Assembly: GCA_023414985.1 (NCBI GenBank)
Contig: JAEZLY010000125.1
Coordinates: forward strand, 1-31,273
From: Bacillota bacterium
GTDB taxonomy: Bacteria > Bacillota > Clostridia > Lachnospirales > Lachnospiraceae
DNA length: 31,273 nucleotides
Direction: 5' to 3'
Made by a program: the position numbers and the translations under genes
Shown here: positions 16,840 through 25,074 of the stretch, one piece after another
Position numbering within the stretch: the first letter of the stretch is position 1
Layout: every line of letters begins with the position of its first letter
The notes under the pieces: generated by a model
What the model was told of the DNA's origin: nothing
The model's input: the letters and a program-made list of their open reading frames with translations, nothing else
The model's database searches: none

Positions 16840-17517
16840 ATGACAGATAGTATGATTTCAGTTAACCACGTCAGTAAATCCTTTGGGGAGGAACAGGTCC
16901 TAAAGGAGGTAACTCTTGAGCTGGAGAAGGGGAAGGTATATGGTATCATAGGAAATAACGGTTCCGGTAAAACCGTTCTATTTAAATGTATCTGCGGTTT
17001 TATGAAGCCGGATAAGGGGGAAATTATCGTAGAAAGGAAACGAATCGGAATTGATACAGATTTTCCTGAAAACATAGGTATTATCATTGAGACACCGGGA
17101 TTTCTGCCTCATTGCACAGGCTTTCGTAATCTTCAGATTTTAGCCTCACTAAAAGGATTGATAAGTAAGGAGGATATTATTAGTATACTGGAGACGGTTG
17201 GACTTAATCCGAGGATGAAGAAGCCGGTTGGTAAATACTCCTTGGGGATGAGACAGAGACTTGGCATCGCACAGGCTATCATGGAAGACCCGCAGGTGCT
17301 GATTCTTGATGAGCCGTTTAACGGCTTAGATAAGCATGGTGCAAGGGATATACGAAATATTATAATCGGGCTTAAGAATCAGGGAAAGACAATTTTACTG
17401 GCAAGTCATAACCAGGAGGATATTAGAATCCTTTGTGATTCTGTATTTGAGATGGATGCGGGTATATTAAAGGAGGTGATCGGGGATGTGGATAAAGAAT
17501 ATCAAGAAACGGTATAG
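16840..17517 (+). CDS. ABC transporter ATP-binding protein, E-loop (LanF/BcrA-like) type
   Basis: A 225-residue ATPase with all motifs: Walker A GNNGSGKT (about 38-45), signature YSLGMRQR, Walker B VLILDEPFNGLD and H-loop ASHN. In the Q-loop position it has Glu84 (GIIIETPGF) instead of Gln; such an E-loop is known from lantibiotic-immunity ATPases (LanF, for example NukF) and related bacitracin-type exporters. It should energise export or expulsion through the two upstream permeases. GGAGG precedes ATG 16840 by 7 bases. Its 3' end overlaps the next gene by 32 bases and contains that gene's exceptionally long Shine-Dalgarno. Confidence 0.95.
   Translation: MTDSMISVNHVSKSFGEEQVLKEVTLELEKGKVYGIIGNNGSGKTVLFKCICGFMKPDKGEIIVERKRIGIDTDFPENIGIIIETPGFLPHCTGFRNLQILASLKGLISKEDIISILETVGLNPRMKKPVGKYSLGMRQRLGIAQAIMEDPQVLILDEPFNGLDKHGARDIRNIIIGLKNQGKTILLASHNQEDIRILCDSVFEMDAGILKEVIGDVDKEYQETV
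17470..17481 (+). promoter_or_regulatory. 12-base perfect Shine-Dalgarno inside the ATPase gene
   Basis: AAGGAGGTGATC is the exact complement of 12 bases at the usual 3' end of bacterial 16S rRNA, with 9 bases between GGAGG and the ATG at 17486. It lies within the ATPase coding sequence (Lys-Glu-Val-Ile) and should drive strong independent initiation of the surface protein. Confidence 0.8.
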
Positions 17518-19708
17518 AATTTTTACCTTTCTGTTTATCCTTCTATTTCAGATGGCTTTTAGCGGCAGGCAGGTGGCTTATGCAAGTACAGATGAATTTT
17601 CGATAGATCCGGCGAATGTCTATCCGAACATGGAAACAGCTTATCAGGATGGTTACTCACCAATGATTAAGGATAACAAGGCAATGATTGTACTCCCTTT
17701 AATTTATGAGGATACCTCCTGGCAGCCGGCGTCGGTTATTGCGTCCATAGACTTCGGCAATATCTCGGGATCACCTTTTGAGATAAAGCAGTATAAAAAG
17801 GAATTTAAACCGGACATCTATACTCTGCCAAGCGGAGATTCGAAAAAAGCCTATCTGGTGGAGTTTGATCTGGGACTAAAGAATAACAGGATAAATGGAA
17901 CATATCTTGTATCGGTCAAAATTCAATATAAAATGCTTCAATTTCTGGAAAATTCAGTTGATTTCATCACCATGGAGCAATCCTTCCCGGTGTATGTGAA
18001 TATTACCGATGGGAAAAATCCAGAGGATGGTTCCGGTCAGACACAGGGAGGTTCCAAGCTCAAACTACTAAACTGCAATATAAATCCTCAGGATATCAAG
18101 CTCGGAGATACTTTCTCGGTCGATGCCAGGCTGCTGAATACCAGTCAGTCAATGGATATCAGGAATATGAAAATAAACTACAGTAATACAGAAGGTATAT
18201 TAACACCTACCGGAAATATCGGTTCTGTATACTTGGAAAATCTGGGGGCAGGTCTTTCTGAAACGATTCATTTTGAGATGAAGGCAGCACAAGAGACAAC
18301 GAATTATAGTCCAAAGATTACGCTGGATATTCAATATGAAGACAAGAATGGCAATCTCTATACGGATACTGAGATAATTTACATAACGCTTCTGCCTGCT
18401 ACTGGTGATAGCGGAGGAGCAAAATCGAATCTGTTTGAGATAGAAAGTGATCATACTTTTACGGGAATGGGCAGTTCCTATCAGGAAGGCTATACACCGG
18501 ACGTCGTAAATGGCAAGGTACATGTAGTAATGCCGCTTCAATTTATCGGGGATGGCAGCGTCTTTGAAAATACAATCACAGCAGCAATCCAATATACCGA
18601 TCTTCAGAATTCCCCATTTCAAATTAAAAGTTATTCCAAGAAGATCAAGCTGACAAAATATAAATCCAAAGAGGGTGAGAGGTTATCCCTGTATCTGGCG
18701 GATTTTAACCTGGATTTAATAAAGGATAGAACAAATGGAGTATATGCTGTTAATATCAGTATCCAATATGAATTGAATTCAGAGGTTAAGGAACAGACCT
18801 TCCCTATCTATATCATAGTACAGGATGGAAAGGATCCGAATTCAGCTGAACAGCAGGATTCTCCGAAACCGATGCCAAAGCTGATCGTCACTTCCTGTAC
18901 AACCGATCCAAAGACCCCCCATACCGGTGATTTGATCACCTTTCGGGTAGCTCTAAAGAATACGAATAAGAGCGTTGATATCAATAATATCAAGCTAAAC
19001 TATTCCAGTGACACAGGGGATATGGTACCTGCGAAAGACAGTAACAGCATTTATATAGATAGGATCAAAGCAGGGGAAACGAAGAACATTATCTTTGAAA
19101 TGAAGATATTGGATGAGATATCCACTCAGAATCAGAAAATAACAATAAATATTGATGGTGAAGATGATAAGGCTGCCTTAATCAGTGACACGGAAAGCCT
19201 GTATCTGACCGTAGATCTGCCCTTTGGAATCAAGATTGAGAAACCTGTACTTGCAAGCGAGATGGAATCTGGTAAGTCAAAGACGATTTCATTTCCGATT
19301 ATGAATACAGGGAAGACAAAAATTCGTAATATTGTCTGTATTCTTAAAATAGATGGGATCATTTCCTCCGGTCCCTATTTTCTTGGAGAACTGGAGCCGG
19401 CTGCGTCAGAACAGGCGTCCATTAAGGCTGTTGTGGCGAACAAAAGGACTACAGATCCTTCCGTTCCCGAGAGTGAAAAGTATGGATTTGTGTCAGGCAA
19501 CATAACTGTAACCTACGAGGATATGGCAGGTAAATCCTATCAGGAGGTTTGGGATGTTAATACAAGCATTACAAAATCACATAAAGAGACTGAAAAAAAG
19601 GGTGAGATCAATTCTCAATGGTGGATTTCCGTTATTACAGGCTTAATCATTATCCAAGCTATCATTTCGCTTATGATGTTCTATCGAAGGAAGAGGGGTA
19701 TCTCATAA
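17486..19708 (+). CDS. CARDB-like repeat surface protein, membrane-anchored
   Basis: A 740-residue exported protein: signal peptide (about 1-32, ending AYA), a long extracellular part, a C-terminal transmembrane helix (about 711-732) and a basic tail RRKRGIS. The extracellular part is duplicated: module A (about 33-175, with AYQDGYSP) recurs at about 315-455 (SYQEGYTP), each followed by a CARDB/NEW3-like beta domain (about 188-300 and 463-575), then a third such beta domain (about 580-700). No enzymatic motif is seen. Such beta-sandwich repeats usually serve adhesion or protein contacts. It closes the transporter operon, overlaps the ATPase gene by 32 bases and is followed by a terminator, so it belongs to the system. 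It may form an extracellular scaffold or receptor for the transporter (inference). Confidence 0.75.
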   Translation: MWIKNIKKRYRIFTFLFILLFQMAFSGRQVAYASTDEFSIDPANVYPNMETAYQDGYSPMIKDNKAMIVLPLIYEDTSWQPASVIASIDFGNISGSPFEIKQYKKEFKPDIYTLPSGDSKKAYLVEFDLGLKNNRINGTYLVSVKIQYKMLQFLENSVDFITMEQSFPVYVNITDGKNPEDGSGQTQGGSKLKLLNCNINPQDIKLGDTFSVDARLLNTSQSMDIRNMKINYSNTEGILTPTGNIGSVYLENLGAGLSETIHFEMKAAQETTNYSPKITLDIQYEDKNGNLYTDTEIIYITLLPATGDSGGAKSNLFEIESDHTFTGMGSSYQEGYTPDVVNGKVHVVMPLQFIGDGSVFENTITAAIQYTDLQNSPFQIKSYSKKIKLTKYKSKEGERLSLYLADFNLDLIKDRTNGVYAVNISIQYELNSEVKEQTFPIYIIVQDGKDPNSAEQQDSPKPMPKLIVTSCTTDPKTPHTGDLITFRVALKNTNKSVDINNIKLNYSSDTGDMVPAKDSNSIYIDRIKAGETKNIIFEMKILDEISTQNQKITINIDGEDDKAALISDTESLYLTVDLPFGIKIEKPVLASEMESGKSKTISFPIMNTGKTKIRNIVCILKIDGIISSGPYFLGELEPAASEQASIKAVVANKRTTDPSVPESEKYGFVSGNITVTYEDMAGKSYQEVWDVNTSITKSHKETEKKGEINSQWWISVITGLIIIQAIISLMMFYRRKRGIS

Positions 19709-19722
19709 TGCATGGTATGGAG

Positions 19723-19746
19723 GGGGCCTTTGCAAAGGCCCCTTTC
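19723..19746 (+). terminator. Terminator closing the central cluster
   Basis: GGGGCCTT, TGCA, AAGGCCCC then TTTCAT: an 8-bp GC-rich stem with a tetraloop and a short T-run. It sits between the CARDB-like gene and the convergent epimerase gene. Confidence 0.8.
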
Positions 19747-19781
19747 ATCATAAATCCGCAGGATATTCTGGCTTTTTTCTA

Positions 19782-20669
19782 TCATATTTCTATACTGTAG
19801 GATTTCTCGAAGATCTCACCGGCAGACAGGCTGTTACTGTATTCCCGTTCTTCCAGGGAGCCGGTAAAATCGGAGGAATCACAACGTCCATACCAGGGCT
19901 CGATGCATACGAAGGGTGCCTTTTTACCGGCAGGAGACCACAAGCCGAATAACGGAGCGTCAAAGGACACTCTCAGATAAGGCTTCTTTGCGGAATCAAG
20001 TAAGGATACCTGGTGGCATTGATGATCTTCAATAATTAATGCATCCCGATCAAACATATGAGAATCAATCGGGACAATACCCTGATCTGACTGCAGTATA
20101 TATTGTTCCTCCTTCGGCAGCTTGACCTCCAGCCCCTGCTCGTTTACGAGGAGATAGCGGAGCGATTCCTTGGTATCAAAGCCAAAGTAACAATCACTCT
20201 GCTTTTCGGAAGGCTGAAGAGGGTACAGAAAAGCGGGATGTCCGCCGATGGAGAAATACATTCTATCCTTTCCGGTATTAGAAACCTTCCAAAGAGCTGT
20301 TACCTTACGTCCATCGAGACGATATCCCAGCTCTAAGCGGAACTCAAAAGGGTAAACCTGTCTGGTAGTATCATTTGCTTCGACTGAGAACCAAAGCTCT
20401 GTGTCTGTCTGTGAGAGCAGAGCAAATTCCATATCCCTTGCAAATCCATGCTGCGGTAGGGAATAGGTTTTACCCTGATAGGTATAGGATTTCTCTTTTA
20501 AGCTACCGACTACCGGGAAGAGAATGGGAGCATGACGCTTCCAAAAAGCCGGATCGGCATTCCAAAGATACTCTGTGCCGGTTACTTTATCCTTGATTGA
20601 GGTTAGCTCTGCACCTGCGGTATCTGCTTTTATGATAAGATAAGAATTTTGAATGGAATATTCGGACAT
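19782..20669 (-). CDS. Aldose 1-epimerase family protein (LacX-like)
   Basis: A 295-residue cytoplasmic mutarotase-like protein of the galactose mutarotase superfamily, closest in feel to the LacX/YeaD subgroup. Landmarks are RHAPILFPVVG (about 45-55), QHGFARDM with the first conserved His (about 74), the GGHPAF segment with the second (about 145), and IEPWYGRCD near 260, which contributes the catalytic Glu. All key residues are present, so it probably interconverts alpha and beta anomers of a sugar or sugar phosphate; the substrate is not readable. AAGGAGG precedes the ATG. It is a single gene facing the central cluster tail to tail, with its own promoter at 20699-20728. Confidence 0.88.
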   Translation of the reverse strand: MSEYSIQNSYLIIKADTAGAELTSIKDKVTGTEYLWNADPAFWKRHAPILFPVVGSLKEKSYTYQGKTYSLPQHGFARDMEFALLSQTDTELWFSVEANDTTRQVYPFEFRLELGYRLDGRKVTALWKVSNTGKDRMYFSIGGHPAFLYPLQPSEKQSDCYFGFDTKESLRYLLVNEQGLEVKLPKEEQYILQSDQGIVPIDSHMFDRDALIIEDHQCHQVSLLDSAKKPYLRVSFDAPLFGLWSPAGKKAPFVCIEPWYGRCDSSDFTGSLEEREYSNSLSAGEIFEKSYSIEI

Positions 20670-20687
20670 AATCTGCCTCCTTCATAA

Positions 20688-20728
20688 CATATATGTCCAT
20701 TTTATCACAGGTGGACAGCATATGTAAA
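20688..20728 (-). promoter_or_regulatory. Promoter and operator-like inverted repeat of the epimerase gene
   Basis: On the minus strand, TTTACA (20723-20728), an 18-base spacer and TAAAAT (20699-20704) form a good promoter. An imperfect inverted repeat, CATATATGTCCA (20688-20699) against TGGACAGCATATG (20712-20724), brackets the -10 and could be a repressor site. Confidence 0.5.
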
Positions 20729-20851
20729 TTCCGGTGCTGATAAAAATAAGGATGGGGCAATGATACAATAAATTATATATCAGCCATTCGTCATATTATA
20801 AAATTCTTACTTATGTTGAAACAAACGGAAGGGATGGTAAGCGAAAAAGGA

Positions 20852-20879
20852 TTGACATTCGAAAATGTAATGTTATAAT
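20852..20879 (+). promoter_or_regulatory. SigA-type promoter of the thrS leader
   Basis: TTGACA (20852-20857), a 16-base spacer and TATAAT (20874-20879): both hexamers are consensus. Transcription would start near 20886, at the head of the T-box leader. Confidence 0.85.
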
Positions 20880-20885
20880 AATTAC

Positions 20886-21124
20886 AAAACGTTGAAGAGA
20901 AGAGTACCTTGCCAAATAATGCAGAGAGAGATATGTTCGGTGTGAGTATCTTATTAGGAAGCCTGGGAAAACTACCTCTGAGTGACCCCAACCCGGTCCG
21001 GTGATTCCGTTATCAATCAAATGAGTGGGTGCTATACACCAATAAGGGTGGAACCGCGACGTATCTGATACGCTCGTCCCTTTCGAAATGCAGAGAAGGC
21101 AAATCGAAAGCGAAGAGCTTTTTT
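20886..21124 (+). promoter_or_regulatory. T-box riboswitch of thrS with terminator
   Basis: The signature T-box sequence AAGGGTGGAACCGCG is at 21044-21058. The downstream terminator pairs GCTC (21072-21075) plus CTTTCG (21080-21085) with CGAAAG (21105-21110) plus GAGC (21115-21118), then six T (21119-21124). Stem I lies at about 20893-20985. ACT-ACC at 20971-20976 is the likely specifier area; either codon reads threonine, fitting the gene downstream. In this class uncharged tRNA binds the leader and prevents termination. Confidence 0.93.
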
Positions 21125-21222
21125 ATTGCAATAAAACTCTTACAGTTTCTGAAAAGTTTTTCTCTGTAGAATCATATTATAGCAGGGCTTATCAAAAGCT
21201 CATATTTGAAAGGAGAATTATC

Positions 21223-23187
21223 ATGAAGATTACATTAAAGGATGGCTCATTCAAGGAGTATGACAAAGCGATGACCGTGTATGAAATCGCAAATGACATC
21301 AGTGAGGGCCTGGCAAGAATGGCGTGTGCAGGAGAATTGAACGGCAAGGTGGTGGATCTTCGAACTACTGTTGATTCCGATTGCAGCCTGAATATTTTAA
21401 CCTTTAATGATGAAGCAGGTAAGGCGGCATACCGTCATACCACATCCCACGTACTCGCTCAGGCAGTAAAGCGGTTATATCCCGAAGCAAAGCTTGCTAT
21501 CGGTCCTTCCATAGATACCGGATTTTATTATGATTTTGACATTGCAGCTTTTGACCGCGCTGCACTCGATGCTCTGGAAGCAGAGATGAAGAAAATTATC
21601 AAGGAAGGTGCGGAGCTGGTTCGTTTTACCTTACCTCGCACAGAAGCCATCGCTCTGATGCAGTCCAAGGGCGAGCCTTATAAGGTAGAGCTGATCGAAG
21701 ACCTTCCTGTTGATGCTGAACTTTCCTTCTATCAGCAGGGTGATTTCGTAGATTTGTGCGCTGGTCCTCACTTAATGAGTACCAAAAATATCAAAGCAAT
21801 TAAGCTGATCTCTTCCTCCGGTGCATACTGGAGAGGCTCCGAGAAGAATAAGATGCTGACCAGAGTGTACGGAACAGCCTATACGAAGAACGCTGAATTG
21901 GAGGAATTCCTGGCTCACTTAGAGGACATCAAGAAACGCGACCATAATAAATTAGGACGTGAGATGGAATTGTTCACTACGGTGGATGTCATCGGACAGG
22001 GACTTCCATTACTGATGCCTAAGGGAGCAAAAATGATTCAGACCATGCAGCGTTGGATTGAGGATGAGGAAGAACGCCGCGGCTATGTAAGAACCAAGAC
22101 TCCGTTCATGGCTAAGAGTGATTTATATAAGATTTCCGGTCATTGGGATCATTATAAAGAGGGAATGTTCGTACTTGGAGATGAGAAGGTGGATAAAGAA
22201 GTGTTCGCCCTTCGTCCTATGACCTGTCCGTTCCAGTATTACGTATATAAAGCAAGCCAGAAATCTTACCGAGATCTTCCGATCCGTTACGGTGAGACCT
22301 CGACCCTGTTCCGTAATGAGGACTCCGGTGAAATGCACGGCTTAACCCGTGTCCGTCAGTTTACAATCTCCGAGGGTCACTTGATCGTAAGACCGGATCA
22401 GATGGACGAGGAGTTCAAGGGCTGTCTGGATCTGGCAAGATACTGCCTGAAAACACTTGGTGTGGAAGCGGATGTATCCTTCCGCCTATCCAAGTGGGAT
22501 CCGAATAATAAGGAAAAATACATCGGTACAGCTGATGTTTGGGAGGATACCCAGGGAAGAATTCGCAAGGTTCTTACGGAACTCGGTATTCCGTTTACGG
22601 AAGCTGATGGTGAAGCAGCATTCTATGGTCCTAAGGTGGATATTCAAGCGAAGAATGTCTATGGCAAAGAGGATACGATGATCACGATCCAGTGGGATGC
22701 CCTGATCGCTGAGCAGTTCGATATGTATTATGTCGATCAGAATGGCGAAAAGGTCCGCCCTTACATCATCCACAGAACCAGCATGGGCTGCTATGAAAGA
22801 ACCCTTGCCTGGCTGATTGAAAAATATGCAGGTCTGTTCCCGACCTGGTTGTGCCCCGAGCAGGTCAGAGTATTACCGATTTCTGAGAAATACCATGACT
22901 ATGCAAATAAGGTAAAAGAAGAGCTGGAAAAGAATAATGTACTTGTTACCGTGGATGAGAGAGCAGAGAAGATTGGCTACAAAATCAGGGAAGCAAGACT
23001 TGATCGAATTCCTTATATGCTGGTCGTAGGTCAGAAGGAAGAGGAAGAAGGCGTAGTTTCTGTAAGAAGCCGTTTCCTCGGAGACGAAGGTCAGAAAGCA
23101 CTGTCAGTATTTGCAGATGATATCTGCAGAGAAATCAGAACTAAGGAAATCAGAAAGATAGAAGTTACTGAGAACAATGAAAAATAG
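21223..23187 (+). CDS. thrS: Threonyl-tRNA synthetase
   Basis: A 654-residue class II synthetase that charges tRNA-Thr. Order: TGS domain (about 1-62), editing domain with His72-x-x-x-His76 and the DLCAGPH segment, catalytic core with motif 2 (RNEDSGEMHGLTRVRQF) and motif 3 (YERTLAWLIEKYAG), and the C-terminal anticodon-binding domain (about 545-650). Zinc ligands are Cys335 (MTCP), His386 and His517 (HRTSMG), matching the known trio in E. coli. Start ATG 21223 follows AAAGGAG closely; the open frame back to 21088 runs through the T-box terminator and is not coding. The editing site is intact, so mischarged Ser should be removed. Expression is expected to follow threonine starvation via the T-box. 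Confidence 0.98.
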   Translation: MKITLKDGSFKEYDKAMTVYEIANDISEGLARMACAGELNGKVVDLRTTVDSDCSLNILTFNDEAGKAAYRHTTSHVLAQAVKRLYPEAKLAIGPSIDTGFYYDFDIAAFDRAALDALEAEMKKIIKEGAELVRFTLPRTEAIALMQSKGEPYKVELIEDLPVDAELSFYQQGDFVDLCAGPHLMSTKNIKAIKLISSSGAYWRGSEKNKMLTRVYGTAYTKNAELEEFLAHLEDIKKRDHNKLGREMELFTTVDVIGQGLPLLMPKGAKMIQTMQRWIEDEEERRGYVRTKTPFMAKSDLYKISGHWDHYKEGMFVLGDEKVDKEVFALRPMTCPFQYYVYKASQKSYRDLPIRYGETSTLFRNEDSGEMHGLTRVRQFTISEGHLIVRPDQMDEEFKGCLDLARYCLKTLGVEADVSFRLSKWDPNNKEKYIGTADVWEDTQGRIRKVLTELGIPFTEADGEAAFYGPKVDIQAKNVYGKEDTMITIQWDALIAEQFDMYYVDQNGEKVRPYIIHRTSMGCYERTLAWLIEKYAGLFPTWLCPEQVRVLPISEKYHDYANKVKEELEKNNVLVTVDERAEKIGYKIREARLDRIPYMLVVGQKEEEEGVVSVRSRFLGDEGQKALSVFADDICREIRTKEIRKIEVTENNEK

Positions 23188-23250
23188 TCCGGAATAATAA
23201 CGGAATTAGTAATTTTACAGGGACTGTGCAAAATAAGATTTAGCATAATA

Positions 23251-23292
23251 AGAGAGGGGTAGCATGATAAGAATGTTACCCCTCTCTTTTTC
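23251..23292 (+). terminator. Intrinsic terminator of thrS
   Basis: AGAGAGGGGTAGCAT pairs with ATGTTACCCCTCTCT over 15 bp (one G-U) around a 7-base loop, followed by a T-tract. Confidence 0.93.
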
Positions 23293-23388
23293 ATGGTGCG
23301 ATCCCTTTTTTTGTAACCGCTCTTTTTGCTGAAAGAATGAAGGTGACAATTTATAACGGTAAATTTAGGAATTCATTAATATTTTGAC

Positions 23389-23418
23389 TTGACAAATTAC
23401 TTCCAATTAATATATGAT
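23389..23418 (+). promoter_or_regulatory. Promoter of the O-acetylhomoserine sulfhydrylase gene
   Basis: TTGACA (23389-23394), an 18-base spacer and TATGAT (23413-23418). The short leader that follows holds no S-box or T-box signature that I can see. Confidence 0.65.
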
Positions 23419-23482
23419 TGCATATGGCGTTTTGAATGATTAAATATACAAAATTATATTATATAGTTAAAAGGAGGATATC

Positions 23483-24757
23483 ATGAGCAATTATCATATC
23501 GAGACCAGATGTATCCAGGACGGTTATCAGCCGAAAAACGGTGAGCCCAGGGTATTACCGATCGTTCAGAGTACAACTTATAAATATGATTCCAGCGAGC
23601 TTGTCGGAAAGCTTTTCGATCTGACAGAAGATGGCTTTTTCTACACCAGGTTAGCCAATCCGACCGTGGATTGTGTAGAGAAAAAGATTGCATCGCTGGA
23701 GGGCGGCGTTGGTGCGATGTGTACCTCCTCAGGGCAGGCAGCCAGCCTGATTGCTATCTTAAATATCTGCAGCGCAGGAGATCATATGCTTGTTTCCAGC
23801 ATGATCTACGGAGGTACAACGAATCTTTTTGGAGTTACTCTGAAGAGAATGGGAATTGAGGTTACCTTCTTTGATCCCGATGCTCCCGTTGAACAGATCC
23901 GGAAGGAAATAAGAGAGAATACCAAACTGATTTTTGCAGAGACTATTGCTAATCCGGCTTTGGTGGTCACAGATCTTGAGAAGCTGGCAAAAGTAGCTCA
24001 CGGCAACAATATCCCCTTGTTTATAGATAATACCTTTGCTACTCCGATTAACTGCAGACCGTTTGAGTTCGGTGCAGATATCGTGGTACATTCTACTTCA
24101 AAATATATGGACGGACATGCAGTTGCGCTGGGCGGAGTAATCGTAGACAGCGGTAACTTCAATTGGGATAACGGCAAATTCCCCGGACTTTCCACTCCGG
24201 ATGATTCCTATCATGGTATGGTTTATACCAGAGACTGCGGGAAAGCGGCTTTCATCACCAAAGCAAGAGTTCAGCTGATGCGAGATCTGGGTTCTGCACC
24301 GGCTCCAAACAATGCATTCTTATTAAATCTCGGACTCGAGACGTTGCACCTTCGTATGGAACGTCATTGCAGCAATGCTCAGAAGGTAGCGGAATACTTA
24401 GAAAAGCAGGATAAGATCTCCTGGGTGAATTATCCCGGCTTAGAGAATAACAAGTACTATGAGCTGGCACAGAAATATCTTCCGAAGGGCTCCTGCGGCG
24501 TAATCTCCTATGGCATCAAGGGAGGAAGAGATGCGGCTGTCAAATTCATGGATAGCCTCAAATTAGCTGCAATCGTGGTACATGTAGCAGATACCAGAAC
24601 CGGAGTTCTTCATCCGGCCAGCACAACCCATCGCCAGCTGACAGATCAGCAGCTGATTGACGGTGGTATTACGCCTGATTTAATCCGTATGTCCATTGGA
24701 ATCGAAAATGTGGACGACATCATTGCTGATATTGAGCAGGCATTAGCTCAAGTCTAA
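23483..24757 (+). CDS. metY: O-acetylhomoserine sulfhydrylase (PLP-dependent)
   Basis: A 424-residue enzyme of the Cys/Met metabolism PLP family. The length, about 30 residues longer than cystathionine gamma-synthase, and the RLANPTVD, SSGQAA, NTFATP and HSTSKYMDGHA segments favour O-acetylhomoserine (thiol)-lyase (MetY), which makes homocysteine from O-acetylhomoserine and sulfide. Lys207 in the STSKY motif is the PLP Schiff-base lysine. The C-terminal segment DTRTGVLHPASTTHRQL binds the substrate carboxylate in relatives. Methionine gamma-lyase is the main alternative and cannot be fully excluded from sequence alone. AAAAGGAGG precedes the ATG. It is a single gene with its own promoter and terminator. 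Confidence 0.9.
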   Translation: MSNYHIETRCIQDGYQPKNGEPRVLPIVQSTTYKYDSSELVGKLFDLTEDGFFYTRLANPTVDCVEKKIASLEGGVGAMCTSSGQAASLIAILNICSAGDHMLVSSMIYGGTTNLFGVTLKRMGIEVTFFDPDAPVEQIRKEIRENTKLIFAETIANPALVVTDLEKLAKVAHGNNIPLFIDNTFATPINCRPFEFGADIVVHSTSKYMDGHAVALGGVIVDSGNFNWDNGKFPGLSTPDDSYHGMVYTRDCGKAAFITKARVQLMRDLGSAPAPNNAFLLNLGLETLHLRMERHCSNAQKVAEYLEKQDKISWVNYPGLENNKYYELAQKYLPKGSCGVISYGIKGGRDAAVKFMDSLKLAAIVVHVADTRTGVLHPASTTHRQLTDQQLIDGGITPDLIRMSIGIENVDDIIADIEQALAQV

Positions 24758-24797
24758 ATATTGTATTTATATTAACCTCAGTTACTCAAAAGATTTC

Positions 24798-24832
24798 AAC
24801 AGCACGGTGGTTTTTATAACTGTGCTGTTTTT
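24798..24832 (+). terminator. Terminator of metY
   Basis: AACAGCAC (24798-24805) pairs with GTGCTGTT (24822-24829), extended by two more pairs past one mismatch, and runs into T-rich sequence. Confidence 0.75.
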
Positions 24833-25074
24833 ATGTGCAAGAAAATACCTTATTGGTTTAATGTATTAAAGCATGTGAATTTCTGACATATGGAATAGAT
24901 ATGTTGTTGAACAATCTGATTATTGTGACTGAAAATTACAGAAAATTCTTTTTATTGACGAATTAACAGGAAGTTTATGGCATTATTACTGGATTTAGTA
25001 AAAAAGTTTAGGTATTTTTTAGAAAACTTTTGTGGTAAAATGTCATTATAAGTAGAATATTTTAAGGAGAACAA

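Noticed and set aside
9261..19708. Recent horizontal transfer of the central cluster
   Set aside because: No integrase, IS, tRNA attachment site or flanking repeat is seen, and base and codon use look like the neighbours.
19618..19800. 60-codon plus-strand frame over the end of the CARDB-like gene
   Set aside because: It crosses the transmembrane coding region in another frame and the terminator hairpin.
21088..21222. N-terminal extension of thrS
   Set aside because: It runs through the T-box terminator stem and T-tract; the ribosome binding site and the TGS domain start fix the ATG at 21223.
23293..23482. Possible SAM (S-box) or T-box leader before metY
   Set aside because: The conserved motifs are absent and the promoter leaves only about 55 bases of leader.
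24833..25074. Possible c-di-GMP riboswitch before the GGDEF-EAL gene
   Set aside because: No GEMM-type conserved core is visible; the stretch is AT-rich without a convincing fold.
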